Position numbers and translations under genes: made by a program. A DNA stretch of 64,000 nt from JADKHC01 sp047600805 (GTDB lineage Bacteria > Verrucomicrobiota > Verrucomicrobiia > Opitutales > Opitutaceae): positions 3,162,001-3,226,000 of the forward strand of contig JASGKG010000001.1 of assembly GCA_047600805.1 (NCBI GenBank), read 5' to 3'. Below, piece by piece: positions 46,636 through 56,400 of this stretch (position 1 is the first letter of the stretch; each line of letters opens with the position of its first letter). The notes under the pieces were generated by a model that had not been told where the DNA came from, searched no databases, and saw only the letters and a list, made by a program, of their open reading frames with translations.

Positions 46636-49600
46636 CTAATGACGTCGGCCAAATTTTCGCAGCGCCACCGCGCCCACGAGCAGCGCAAGATAAACATCCG
46701 ACGGCGCACCACCCTTGTGGCCGCCTGGGATTGTCCCGCCCGACGAAGAACCGCTGCTCGAACTCGAGGACGAACTGCTCGACGAGGATGACGACGAACT
46801 CGAGGACGAGCTGGAGCTGCTGCTGCTCGAAGAGCTCGAGGAACTGGATGAACTCGAACTACTGCTCGAAGAGGAGCTCGAACTGCTGCTGGAGGACGAA
46901 CTCGACGAGCTCGAAGAGCTGCTGCTCGACGACGTGCCGAGATATTCGTCAGCACCAATATCGAACGCCGCCCCGGTCGGCCGCGGATCGCCGTCGATGT
47001 CGACCGCGAAATCGGGAATCGTCGTGCCCGCATCGATCACACCGACCGCGTTCGATTTGATATGCAAATCGCACGCCGAAGGATCAGTGAACCAGCCCGC
47101 GACGGCCGAACTATTGTTCGTCGCCAAGACCGGCGCGCTGCTCGAAGTGCCGTTGATCGGCTTGCTCGTGAGATTGTTTCGGATTTCGACCTGCGCTGTA
47201 GAGTAATTGTACTCGATCGCGTTCGTGTTGTTGCCCACCTGATAGACCGTGTTGTTCTCGATCATCGGCGGATAGGTCGTTTTTGCCGCGACGACGGTAA
47301 TGGCCGCGCCCGGGAAACCCGTGCCGCGCGTGTCCGCGATCATGTTGTTGCGAATGATGCCGCCGCTCACGTTGTCGCTCGCGCCGTAGCCAAGGGAAAT
47401 GGCCTGATCGCAATTCAAAATAAGATTGTTGGTGATCGTGATATTGGTTACGCTGCTCCGGAAGAAAATCGCCGGCGCCCCGGTCGCGATCGTGCCAGCC
47501 ACGCCGCTGAAGGTGTTTCCGGTGACGGTCCAGCCGGTGCAACCTCTGCCGTCGATCGCAGCCTGCGGATTCGAGTGCACGAAAGTGCAGTTGCTGATCG
47601 TGCCATTGCTGGCGTTTTGAATCGCGATGGCGTTGGTGTAGGCATTGACGAACTTGAGGCGGTTGATCGTCACGTTGTTGCCGGTCACGTTGAGAATCGC
47701 GCCGCCGAACAAAGTGCCATCGATAACGGCCTGACCGCCCGACGGGCCTTGCAGAACGGCGCGAGCGCCGATGTTGGCGAGCGCAGTGTCCGAAAGCGCA
47801 TAAGTGCCCGCGGCGAGATTGATCGTGAACGTCGCCGAAGGGTTGGCGTTCACCTCAACGAGTGCCGACGCGAGCGTGCTGAGGTTGGTGACGTTGCGCG
47901 TCTGCGCGCCGGTGAGTTGCGTGGTCACCTGAACGGCCGCGGCTTGCGCGGAGACATTGCCCGCATCGTCGTACGCCGCCACCCGGTAGGAATACGTCGT
48001 GGCGGCGGAGCAGGTCGTGTCTGCATAGGACGTCGACGTGCTCGTGGCGATTTGCGCTCCATCCCGATAAATCCTGTAGCCCGCCACTTCAACGTTGTCG
48101 CTGGACGCTGACCAAGTAAGCGAAACCTCCGTCGGAGACGAAGCCGTTGCGGTAAGCCCCGTCGGCGTCGACGGCGCTGTCGTGTCGGAAATGACAAGCG
48201 TGCCGGTTGCCGATCCGGTATAGTTCGTGTCGGTGACGGTCGCCACAACCGCGTAGCTGCCGAGAGCCGATGGCGCCGTGTTGCTGCCGTTGTAAGTGAT
48301 CGTCACCGCAAGGCCAGACGGAGAAGTCGTGACCGTGACGGGCTTCGCGCTGCCGGTGTACGAGGCGGCCAAGCCCGACAGATCCACTGTCGCGGCGGCC
48401 TTGTTGACCGTGATCGTGGTCGAACCATTCGCGGTGTTAAACGTCGTCGTGTCCGTCGGCGTGAAAGCGACGTTGAGCGTCTGATTAGCGCCGGCGTTCA
48501 AAACGGTCCCAGCGGTTGGTGTGTAAACAAAGGTTCCGGCAACCGCGGAACCACCCACGCCATTTGTGGCAGTGGCGTTGAGTTGTGTCGCCGAGAGCGC
48601 GGTGAGGTAAGTGATCGCTGACGGCGCCGGCCAGTTGATCGTGGGCGTGATCTTGGCGACTTCCGTGCTCAGCTTCATCACCGTGACTTTGTTGGTGAAA
48701 TAGAAATCACGGTAAGAAACGAAAGGAGTGCCGTCCCGGTTAAAGGCCAGCGTGCTGATGCCCGCGTAATCGGCGGAGAACATCTCGTTGCCGGCCGAGC
48801 GCCATGCGCCGCCGGAGAACTTTCGCACGACCGCTTTGCCCAAAGTCGCTTCCGTGTAAGCAACATAAGGTATACCGTCGGGAGAAACCGCGACTTGGGG
48901 CCAAGAGGCCGCATCAGCAAAAATGGCGTTGCCGACTAAATTCCAAGTGGTGCCGTTGAAGCTCATCATCGTTCCCTTGTTGCTATTATAAAGATCGCGA
49001 TACGCCACATAGGGAGTTCCGTCGGGCGCGAAAGCCATCGAGAGCTCAGGCGCCTCGCGCTGGGAGAAGCCACCCGAACCAATGGTTTGCCACGAAGTAC
49101 CGTCGTATTTCTTAACCGTGGCACGTTCGGCGTTATTCCAATCCTGATAAACAATGCACGGCCATCCGTCTGGCGCGATAACAAGCGAGGGTGACTCGAC
49201 CCGGCCATCGGAGCCGCCTATCGATGTCCAACTACCACTGCTGTACTTAACCACGATAAGCTTGGCGCTGTTGGTGAGTTCCTGATAACCCAAATAGGGG
49301 CTACCGTCCGCACCAAACCCAAGAGACATCGAACTTGTGGCGGTCGGGGTGAAGCCAGCCGCTCCGACAACAGACCAAGTGCCGCCGACAAATTTCATCA
49401 CCGTGGCCTTTCGCGTAGCGCCGTCGCCATACGCCACCCACGGCACGCCGTCGGGCGCGAAAGCCATCACAGGCGCCACCGCAACGTCCGAGGAAAATCC
49501 CGCCGTGCCAACCGCCTGCCAGGTGGCGCCGTTGAACGACATGACGGTGGCCTTGCGGCCGTTTGAAGTATCCGAAAAGACAACGTAAGGCGTGCCGTCA

Positions 49601-51099
49601 GGAGCAAACGTCAACGGTGCCGCCGCGTCGGTGGGGAACGCTCCTGCCGCACCGACCGCCGACCAGGTCGCAGTATCCAAACCGGTTGTGGCGCTGGTCG
49701 TGACTGTCGCCGTCGCGCACGTCGACTGCAACGTCGCTCCGTCGTCGGCGGTGAAACAAACCGTGTAGGCCGTGGAGCTCTGGAGGTTACGAATGGTATA
49801 GCTCCCGTCGGTGTTGGCCGTGAGAGGAAGTGAACCGAAGCGGTAGGCGGCGGCGCCCGTGCTGTCCTGTCCGGCTTTGGTCTGGGCGCCGGTGCCCGGC
49901 GAGGCCGAACCAGTCAAAAGCGTAAAATAACCGGTGCCCGCGGCGTTTGAGCGCAGCGTAAGCGTGACTTGATTCGCACCGAGATTGGAGGTGGCGGGTG
50001 CCGTGAGAGCCGGCGCTGCGGGCAACGAACCTTTGCGGATGGCGTGGTTGCCCCCATCGGCAATGTAGAGGGTTCCATCGCCACCTAATGCGATACCTCT
50101 TGCAGACAAGAAGCGCGCCGCAGTCCCCACCCCGTCAATGTTGCCGTACGTCTGATACGTCCCGCCAATCGTTGATACCGTGCCGTCCGGTGTGATTTTT
50201 CGGACGGTCGAGTAATCCACTACGTAAACAATTCCGGCGGAGTCCACCGTTATAGCCTCTGGATTATGAAAACGCGCAGCGGAGCCGACCCCATCATCGC
50301 CACCGTACTGTCCTGCAACACCAGCTAGTGTGCTCACTATTCCCGCTGGCGTGATTTTCCGGATCGTGGGAGCGCCGTCAGCCACATAGACATTTCCTGC
50401 AGAATCGACGGCAACTCCGTTGGGAGCACCGAAACGCGCCGTTGCCAAGGGGCCATCTGTGCTGCCGGGCTCTCCAACTGCACCCGCATACGTGGAGACG
50501 ACTCCTGCAGGCGTAATTTTCCGAATGGTGCGATTACTGTGATCAGCCACATAAATGTTACCCGCAGAGTCGACCGCGACGCCCATGGGATCCCTGAATG
50601 AGGCAGCCGTTCCCACTCCATCGCTGCTCCCCAGCGTATAAAGGGTGCCGGCAAACGTGGTCACAACACCAGCGGGCGTAATTTTGCGGATGGTCTGATA
50701 ATTCGTGTCGCACACGTAAATATTTGCCGAACCATCGATCGCAATGCCTCGAGGGTTGCCGAAACGAGCGGACAGTCCCGTGCCGTCGTTCGCCCCCGGA
50801 CTGCCCCTCGTGCCCGCAAACGTAGTTACAACCCCCGCCGGAGTAACTTTGCGGATGGTGTAGTTGCTTGTGTCAGAGACGTAGACGTTGCCACTGCTAT
50901 CGACTGCAACACCTTCAGGAGAGTTAAATCTCGCGCTATCACCGTTGCCGTCAGTCCATCCTGACACCGGAGGCGTGGCAGTCGAACCAGCAAGATGACT
51001 CCACGTGTATTGAGCGGCGGCCGTCTGAGCAGCCATCACCAAGAAACAAGCTAAAGCGCTAAAAGCGCAGCGCCAAATAAACGAAAACACAGCACTCAT
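46636..51099 (-). CDS. giant secreted NHL/FN3/beta-helix protein with poly-Ser linker
   Basis: A 1487-residue exported protein. Order: signal peptide (1-30); six or more NHL repeats (about 40-355, phrases like GVAVDSSGNVYVSDTSN); a second propeller-like set (about 475-830, FAPDGTPYVAYRD); an MBG-type domain (about 840-980); FN3 (about 985-1075); a right-handed beta-helix (about 1080-1380); then exactly 60 consecutive Ser (1390-1449), coded by mixed AGC, AGT, TCG and TCC codons; and a 38-residue end with GGAPSDVYL, a hydrophobic helix and FGRRH. That end looks like a sorting tag, different from PEP-CTERM. Probably a surface adhesin or polysaccharide-binding protein. Confidence 0.88.
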   Translation of the reverse strand: MSAVFSFIWRCAFSALACFLVMAAQTAAAQYTWSHLAGSTATPPVSGWTDGNGDSARFNSPEGVAVDSSGNVYVSDTSNYTIRKVTPAGVVTTFAGTRGSPGANDGTGLSARFGNPRGIAIDGSANIYVCDTNYQTIRKITPAGVVTTFAGTLYTLGSSDGVGTAASFRDPMGVAVDSAGNIYVADHSNRTIRKITPAGVVSTYAGAVGEPGSTDGPLATARFGAPNGVAVDSAGNVYVADGAPTIRKITPAGIVSTLAGVAGQYGGDDGVGSAARFHNPEAITVDSAGIVYVVDYSTVRKITPDGTVSTIGGTYQTYGNIDGVGTAARFLSARGIALGGDGTLYIADGGNHAIRKGSLPAAPALTAPATSNLGANQVTLTLRSNAAGTGYFTLLTGSASPGTGAQTKAGQDSTGAAAYRFGSLPLTANTDGSYTIRNLQSSTAYTVCFTADDGATLQSTCATATVTTSATTGLDTATWSAVGAAGAFPTDAAAPLTFAPDGTPYVVFSDTSNGRKATVMSFNGATWQAVGTAGFSSDVAVAPVMAFAPDGVPWVAYGDGATRKATVMKFVGGTWSVVGAAGFTPTATSSMSLGFGADGSPYLGYQELTNSAKLIVVKYSSGSWTSIGGSDGRVESPSLVIAPDGWPCIVYQDWNNAERATVKKYDGTSWQTIGSGGFSQREAPELSMAFAPDGTPYVAYRDLYNSNKGTMMSFNGTTWNLVGNAIFADAASWPQVAVSPDGIPYVAYTEATLGKAVVRKFSGGAWRSAGNEMFSADYAGISTLAFNRDGTPFVSYRDFYFTNKVTVMKLSTEVAKITPTINWPAPSAITYLTALSATQLNATATNGVGGSAVAGTFVYTPTAGTVLNAGANQTLNVAFTPTDTTTFNTANGSTTITVNKAAATVDLSGLAASYTGSAKPVTVTTSPSGLAVTITYNGSNTAPSALGSYAVVATVTDTNYTGSATGTLVISDTTAPSTPTGLTATASSPTEVSLTWSASSDNVEVAGYRIYRDGAQIATSTSTSYADTTCSAATTYSYRVAAYDDAGNVSAQAAAVQVTTQLTGAQTRNVTNLSTLASALVEVNANPSATFTINLAAGTYALSDTALANIGARAVLQGPSGGQAVIDGTLFGGAILNVTGNNVTINRLKFVNAYTNAIAIQNASNGTISNCTFVHSNPQAAIDGRGCTGWTVTGNTFSGVAGTIATGAPAIFFRSSVTNITITNNLILNCDQAISLGYGASDNVSGGIIRNNMIADTRGTGFPGAAITVVAAKTTYPPMIENNTVYQVGNNTNAIEYNYSTAQVEIRNNLTSKPINGTSSSAPVLATNNSSAVAGWFTDPSACDLHIKSNAVGVIDAGTTIPDFAVDIDGDPRPTGAAFDIGADEYLGTSSSSSSSSSSSSSSSSSSSSSSSSSSSSSSSSSSSSSSSSSSSSSSSSSSSSSSSSSSSSGSSSGGTIPGGHKGGAPSDVYLALLVGAVALRKFGRRH

Positions 51100-51677
51100 T
51101 GTAGGAAGTAGAAGCAGGGCTAAGGTTGAAGCATCGACCGTGTGGTTAACAAAACCGCTACGCTATTATAGTAGTTAGCATTTTGATCGCCGTTGTTACA
51201 AAAAATTGGTCGATATCGTTTAGTTTCGACCAACGAATCTGCGCACCGTACCACTCCTCCCAGAATAAAAATACAGGGGTTTCCCTTAAAGAACCCTGTT
51301 TCGAACCATCATAATAGAACTAAATACAGACGATTAGACTTAATTATTAAAAATCGCTAAAACCTCGACAACACAACGAGCAAAAAAATCACTCCAACCA
51401 CACAGCAACACGGCCTTTACCTCAAAACCCACGACGCGGGTGACTCCGTAATCACATAACGGCGAGTGCCCTTTCCTAGGAAGGCCCACGACATCCACGC
51501 TGGCCCAAAAACCGAACTATCTTTTCCCACCCATTGCGCCGCATCCTCAGCCGTCGCTAACAGACCCAGAGGACAACAAAGGCCAAGCGACATACATGTC
51601 TTTGCCGTGTCGCAGTTCTTTGGCCTCCCCCAATATAGCCATTCTGCAAAACGGATGCGGCACACTAGTCGCCACAT
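51100..51677. other. AT-rich intergenic region
   Basis: About 580 bases between the divergent secreted-protein and ECF sigma genes. Bases 51130-51400 are far richer in A+T than the rest of the window. A minus-strand open frame of 86 residues (51417-51677) has no recognisable motif and I do not call it. No RNA gene is evident. Promoters for both flanking genes must lie here. Confidence 0.5.
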
Positions 51678-52289
51678 GTGTCATTGTTCATTTGGAGGAA
51701 TAAAACGGTATTTCTTCTGGACTCCGACGAACTCTTGCATGAGTTAGCCCATCCCCTCCCCGTGTCCGCCGAAAATGTCGATTCCGCATTGTGGTTTGCC
51801 GACGAAGTGCAAGTGCACAAAGAGACATTGCGCGTCTGGCTCGAGCGAAAATTTCCCGCGGCGACCGACCTCGACGATATCGTGCAAGAGGCACTGACCC
51901 GCGTGTGGCGCGCTCGCGTGAACGGATCGGTGCCTTCGCCCAAGGCTTTGCTTTTCACCGTGGCCAATAATCTGACCCTCGATCAGTTACGTCGGCGCCA
52001 GATTATTTCAATGGAGCCGATAGAGGAATCGGATGAGTCGTTCGTCTACGAGAAGAGCCGCACTCCCGCCGAGGCGACTGCGCATAATCAGGAGCTAGAA
52101 CTATTAACTCAGGCAATCCAGTCACTTCCCGACCGTTGCCGCCAGGTGCTGACCTTGCGGAAAATCTACGGTCTTCCACAAAAAGAAATCGCCCGGCAAC
52201 TGGGGATTTCCGAACACACCGTCGAAGCGCAAATCGCGAACGGCATGCGGCGGTGCGCGGAATATTTCGCACGTTTTAACCTGCCCTAG
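51678..52289 (+). CDS. ECF sigma factor (FecI-like)
   Basis: A sigma-70-family protein of up to 203 residues. Region 2 is FPAATDLDDIVQEALTRVWR with the DQLRRR segment; region 4 is LPDRCRQVLTLRKIYG followed by the helix-turn-helix QKEIARQLGISEHTVEAQI. The start is uncertain: the open frame begins with GTG at 51678, but a strong GGAGGAA sits at 51695-51701 with no ATG, GTG or TTG at usual spacing. With the fecR gene starting 2 bases after its stop, it forms the classic surface-signalling pair. Confidence 0.9.
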   Translation: MSLFIWRNKTVFLLDSDELLHELAHPLPVSAENVDSALWFADEVQVHKETLRVWLERKFPAATDLDDIVQEALTRVWRARVNGSVPSPKALLFTVANNLTLDQLRRRQIISMEPIEESDESFVYEKSRTPAEATAHNQELELLTQAIQSLPDRCRQVLTLRKIYGLPQKEIARQLGISEHTVEAQIANGMRRCAEYFARFNLP

Positions 52290-52291
52290 CC

Positions 52292-53335
52292 GTGCGCGAA
52301 CCGTCCAAAAATTCCCGCAGTGAATGCGAGGCCGAAGCTGCAAGATGGCTCGCGCGGCGGGACCACGGCCTATCACCCGCCGAACAAGACGAATATCTCC
52401 AATGGCTCAGCGAGCATCCCTCGCACGGCCTCGCCATCGCCCGACTTGAGAACTACTGGAATCAGCTCGATAAGCTGAACAAATGGCGACCAGCCCACAG
52501 CGCCACGCCCAACCCCGACCTGTTGGCGCCGGTTCACAAGCGGCGTTCCGTTATGTATCAATTTGCGGCCATCGCCGCCGTGCTCGTTCTCGGGATTTTC
52601 TGCTGGCTCCATATCAAGCCACACACGACACAACACCAGGCTATTATTCATCCCGGGCCCGAACGCCTAGTACTGGAAGATGGTTCGGTGGTGGAATTGA
52701 ACGTCGGCGCCAAAGTGGACGTGCAATTTACCGCGCAGGAGCGCCGCGTGCAGCTGGTGCGAGGCGAAGCCCACTTCGCCGTAGCTAAGAATCCAGAGCG
52801 CCCGTTCATCGTCAGCGCTAACAAGTTCGCCGTGCGTGCAGTAGGCACCGCGTTTTCCGTCGCGCTGGATCGCGAAGCGGTTTCAGTTCTCGTCACCGAA
52901 GGCAAAGTCAGGCTCGACGAATCGTCGCCGCAGGCCGGGCAGCCGTCGAAACATGAGGAGACGCGCGAACTCTCGCATTTGATCGCTGGCCAGAAAGCAG
53001 TGATGAATTTTTTGCCGACGCCCTCGTCAGATTCACATGACAGCGCTTCGCCCGTCGAGATCACCGAGATCACCCCCGCAGAAATCGAGCGTGCGCTGGC
53101 GTGGCAGGGCTTGCGCCTCGAATTCGTCAACATGCCATTGAGCGACGTCGTCGCTGAATTCAACCGTTACAACGTTCGCAAACTCGTGGTGACGGACAGC
53201 GAAACCTCCGCGATCCTGATCGGCGGAAACTTTCGGGCAGACAACATCAACGCCTTCGTCCGACTGCTCGACGCCGGTTTCGGTGTGAACGCGCAGACGA
53301 CTGGCAACACGATCTTCTTGAAGCGATCTCATTGA
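52292..53335 (+). CDS. FecR-type anti-sigma regulator
   Basis: A 347-residue inner-membrane regulator. Residues about 8-55 (EAARWLARRDHGLSPAEQDEYLQWL) form the cytoplasmic sigma-binding domain, about 88-108 the membrane helix, 115-215 the periplasmic FecR domain (LEDGSVVELNVGAKVDV), and 265-345 a C-terminal STN-like domain (LRLEFVNMPLSDVVAEFNRY). It should transmit ligand occupancy of the TonB receptor to the ECF sigma factor. GTG start, 2 bases after the sigma stop. Confidence 0.92.
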   Translation: MREPSKNSRSECEAEAARWLARRDHGLSPAEQDEYLQWLSEHPSHGLAIARLENYWNQLDKLNKWRPAHSATPNPDLLAPVHKRRSVMYQFAAIAAVLVLGIFCWLHIKPHTTQHQAIIHPGPERLVLEDGSVVELNVGAKVDVQFTAQERRVQLVRGEAHFAVAKNPERPFIVSANKFAVRAVGTAFSVALDREAVSVLVTEGKVRLDESSPQAGQPSKHEETRELSHLIAGQKAVMNFLPTPSSDSHDSASPVEITEITPAEIERALAWQGLRLEFVNMPLSDVVAEFNRYNVRKLVVTDSETSAILIGGNFRADNINAFVRLLDAGFGVNAQTTGNTIFLKRSH

Positions 53336-53365
53336 ATTTGAATTCGCGGTTTGCGGCGTGAGCGA

Positions 53366-53422
53366 TTGGGCGGACTACGATTTCAGGCGATGGAAAAATC
53401 ACCTGAAATGTAGTCCGCCCAA
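53366..53422 (+). terminator. long hairpin between fecR and the TonB receptor gene
   Basis: TTGGGCGGACTAC pairs perfectly with GTAGTCCGCCCAA over 13 bp, and inside it ATTTCAGG pairs with CCTGAAAT over 8 bp. The total stem exceeds 20 bp. It is followed by AATTATTTTAA. It would separate the regulator transcript from the receptor transcript; alternatively it is a small mobile palindrome. Confidence 0.75.
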
Positions 53423-53492
53423 ATTATTTTAACGGAACTGATCGCGCCGTCCGTCTAAGCGGGCGACCCCTTGATCAACACACAAACTGCAC

Positions 53493-56400
53493 ATGAGCTC
53501 CGTAGCATCTAACCGCTCCTGCGTGGGCGTACTTCGCCTGTTCCTGTCCTCCGCCCTCCTGATCTCAGCAACCTTATCGAGCTTCGCTCAGAACAACACC
53601 AAGAAAAATTTCAACGTCCCTGCGGGTGATGCCGCTGCGACGCTAAAAGCCTTCGCCGATCAATCCGGCGAACAAATCATCTTCCCCGCCGAGCAAGTCC
53701 GCGGCACACAAACAAAGGCGGTCCAAGGCGAACTGACGCCGCGCGACGCGCTCAACGCGATGGTCGCGGATACCAATCTCGTCATCGTGCAAGACAACGA
53801 AACGGGCGCACTCGTTGTTAAAAAGAAAGCGCAGCCGGACACAAACCCGACGCCACCGCCAAGGCCGAAAGCGGCTATTCCCACTGCGCCCGTGGACTCC
53901 GCAAAAATCGACAGCGGGAACGAAATCTTCGTCCTTTCTCCCTTCGAAATCCGCGATACCAACGAAGGCTACTACGCCTCCAGCTCGCTCTCCGGCACCC
54001 GTATCAATTCGAACCTCGAGGACCTCGCCTCTTCGATTTCGGTCATCACTCGCCAGCAAATCACCGACACCGCTTCACTCGATATCAACGACATCTTCAA
54101 ATACGAGGCGAATACGGAGGGCATGTCGCAATACACCGAATACACGATTGACCGCAGCTTCTACAAAGAGACCACCACGCTCGCCCCACAATCCGCGAAT
54201 CGTATTCGAGGCATCAGTTCAGCCAACAGGACCGTCAACAACTTCGCGGTCAGCAGTGTCATTCCCCTCGATGCCTACAACACGGAATCGATCGAAATCA
54301 GCCGCGGCCCCAACGCCAATATCTTCGGGCTCGGCAACGCTTCCGGGACGGTCAATGTCAACACCTCCCGCGCCGGGCTCACGCGCGACCAAACGCAGAT
54401 CGTTGGCCGAACCGACAACAATGGACAAAGGCGCGGCAGTATCTCTCTGAACCGCGTGCTCTGGAAAAACCGTGCAGCCGTCCTCGTTCAGGGCCTTTAC
54501 GACGATAAAGGATTCGAACGCCAGCCCGCCTACGAGACGATCAAGCGCGTCACTGTCGCGGCCACGGTCAAACCGTTCCAAAGCACGACACTGAGGGGCT
54601 CGTTCGAGACCTACCGCAACAGCTTCAGTCGCGCCAATACGACCCTTCCTCGCGACGCCTACACCGAATGGAACGACACCGGTCGGCCGGTCTGGAATCC
54701 GGTTACAAGCACCTGGCGCTATCTCGACAACAGTGCGTCCGGCACCGTGGCGACCGCGAACGAGAGCCGTCTCCCCGCCCCCGGTTTAGCGACCGGCGGC
54801 TTCCCGTTGGGCCTGTTTCCCCAAGGCAGCGGCTTTTGGCAGAGTCCAAGTGTTTATATCGAACCAGACGGTACCGTCTCGTTTTATAGCACCAACGGCG
54901 TTTCAAATTCCGCCACCTCGCCCACCGTTGCAACCCCCGCCAATCGTTACGTCGAGACAGGATCCATGTATCGCCGGACGACGGACATCACGACCATCCC
55001 CACTCCAAATCAGCCTCTCTCCCTTCCTCTCTACCAAGCACTCAGCATCACCTCGAAATCGATTTACGATCGCGACAAGATCAACTTCTTGGCGCCAAAC
55101 TACGGCAAGGACAACGCCGACATCGCCCAGGTGGAATTGGAACAATGGTTTTTGCGCAAGGAGCAGCATCAAGTGGGGCTACAAGTCGGCCTCTATAAGG
55201 AACGCATCAACACCTACAGCCACAGCGTCTTCGCCGACTCCGATAGCGCCGCGCCTTTTCTCGCGGTCGATGTTAACGAATTCCTAATCGATGGTTCGCC
55301 AAATCCGTATTTCCTCCGCCCCTACCTCGGCGGTTCTGCGCCCACCATCAAGTACGGCAAAGAAGACAACACCGATGCGCGGGCCACACTTGTCTACCTG
55401 ATGGATCTTACCAAAAACCAAGGTTGGTCAAAGTGGTTGGGCAAACATAACTTCGTGGCCTACGGCGAACGTCGCGATATGCGCAGCACGTACGCAACTG
55501 CGCGCGATATCAACATCACCGACTACACGTGGTCCTCGACGAACGAAAAAAACAGCCTTCCCGTTCGCGGAAATATTTATCGACAGTTCCCCCGCTACTA
55601 TCTTGGAGACGCCGTGACCAATCCCGGCCCGATCGTCGACTACGCGCCAGCCACACACTACAACCTGGGGAACACCCCTCTGACGTGGTTCCAAGCCGCC
55701 ACACGCGCACGAGTCAACGAAAACGCCCAAATCATGGAGGTGATTCAGTCCGCGACCCCGGGCGTTAAAGATCGCGAGATTCGCACCCAAGGAATCACTT
55801 GGCAGGGATTTTTCTGGAACGACCGCATCGTCACAACGTGGGGATGGCGATACGACCGCAACCGCGAACGCTCCACGAGAAACCTGAATTCGAATCCCTA
55901 CGGTCCGTCTCAGCTGACGTCCACCGTCAATCCCGCGACGCGGCTCAACGACTTCAGCCTGCTCGAATACTTCCCCTTCCCATGGGAACAAAAAGTCGGC
56001 AAATCTCGCAACGAAGGCATCGTGTTCAAGGCCACAAAATGGCTCAACCTGAACTACAGCCAATCGAACAGCTTTAAGCCCGAACTGCTCGCTTACGACA
56101 TCAACACCAACGTCCTTCCGAACCCGACGGGAAAAAGTAAAGACTACGGTTTTACGCTGAAGCTTTTTGACGACAAACTGATCGCGCGCGTGACCCGTTA
56201 CGAGACGGTCGAAAAGAATTCGCGCAACGGCTCGATCACCAGCGCGGCTGTTACCCGCACCCTCCGCCTGCTTTTCGATCCATCGTCGTCAAACGCCCTC
56301 ACCTCGCAAACCGCAACCGTTGGCGCTGCCAACTACAACGTCACCTTCGGCAGCAACGGCCAAGACGGCTTCGATCTCGAGCAACTCGCTGCGCAGTGGT

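Noticed and set aside
51417..51677. 86-residue minus-strand open frame between the secreted protein and sigma genes
   Set aside because: No motif, no clear ribosome site, and it ends against the sigma gene start. It could be real, but nothing supports it.
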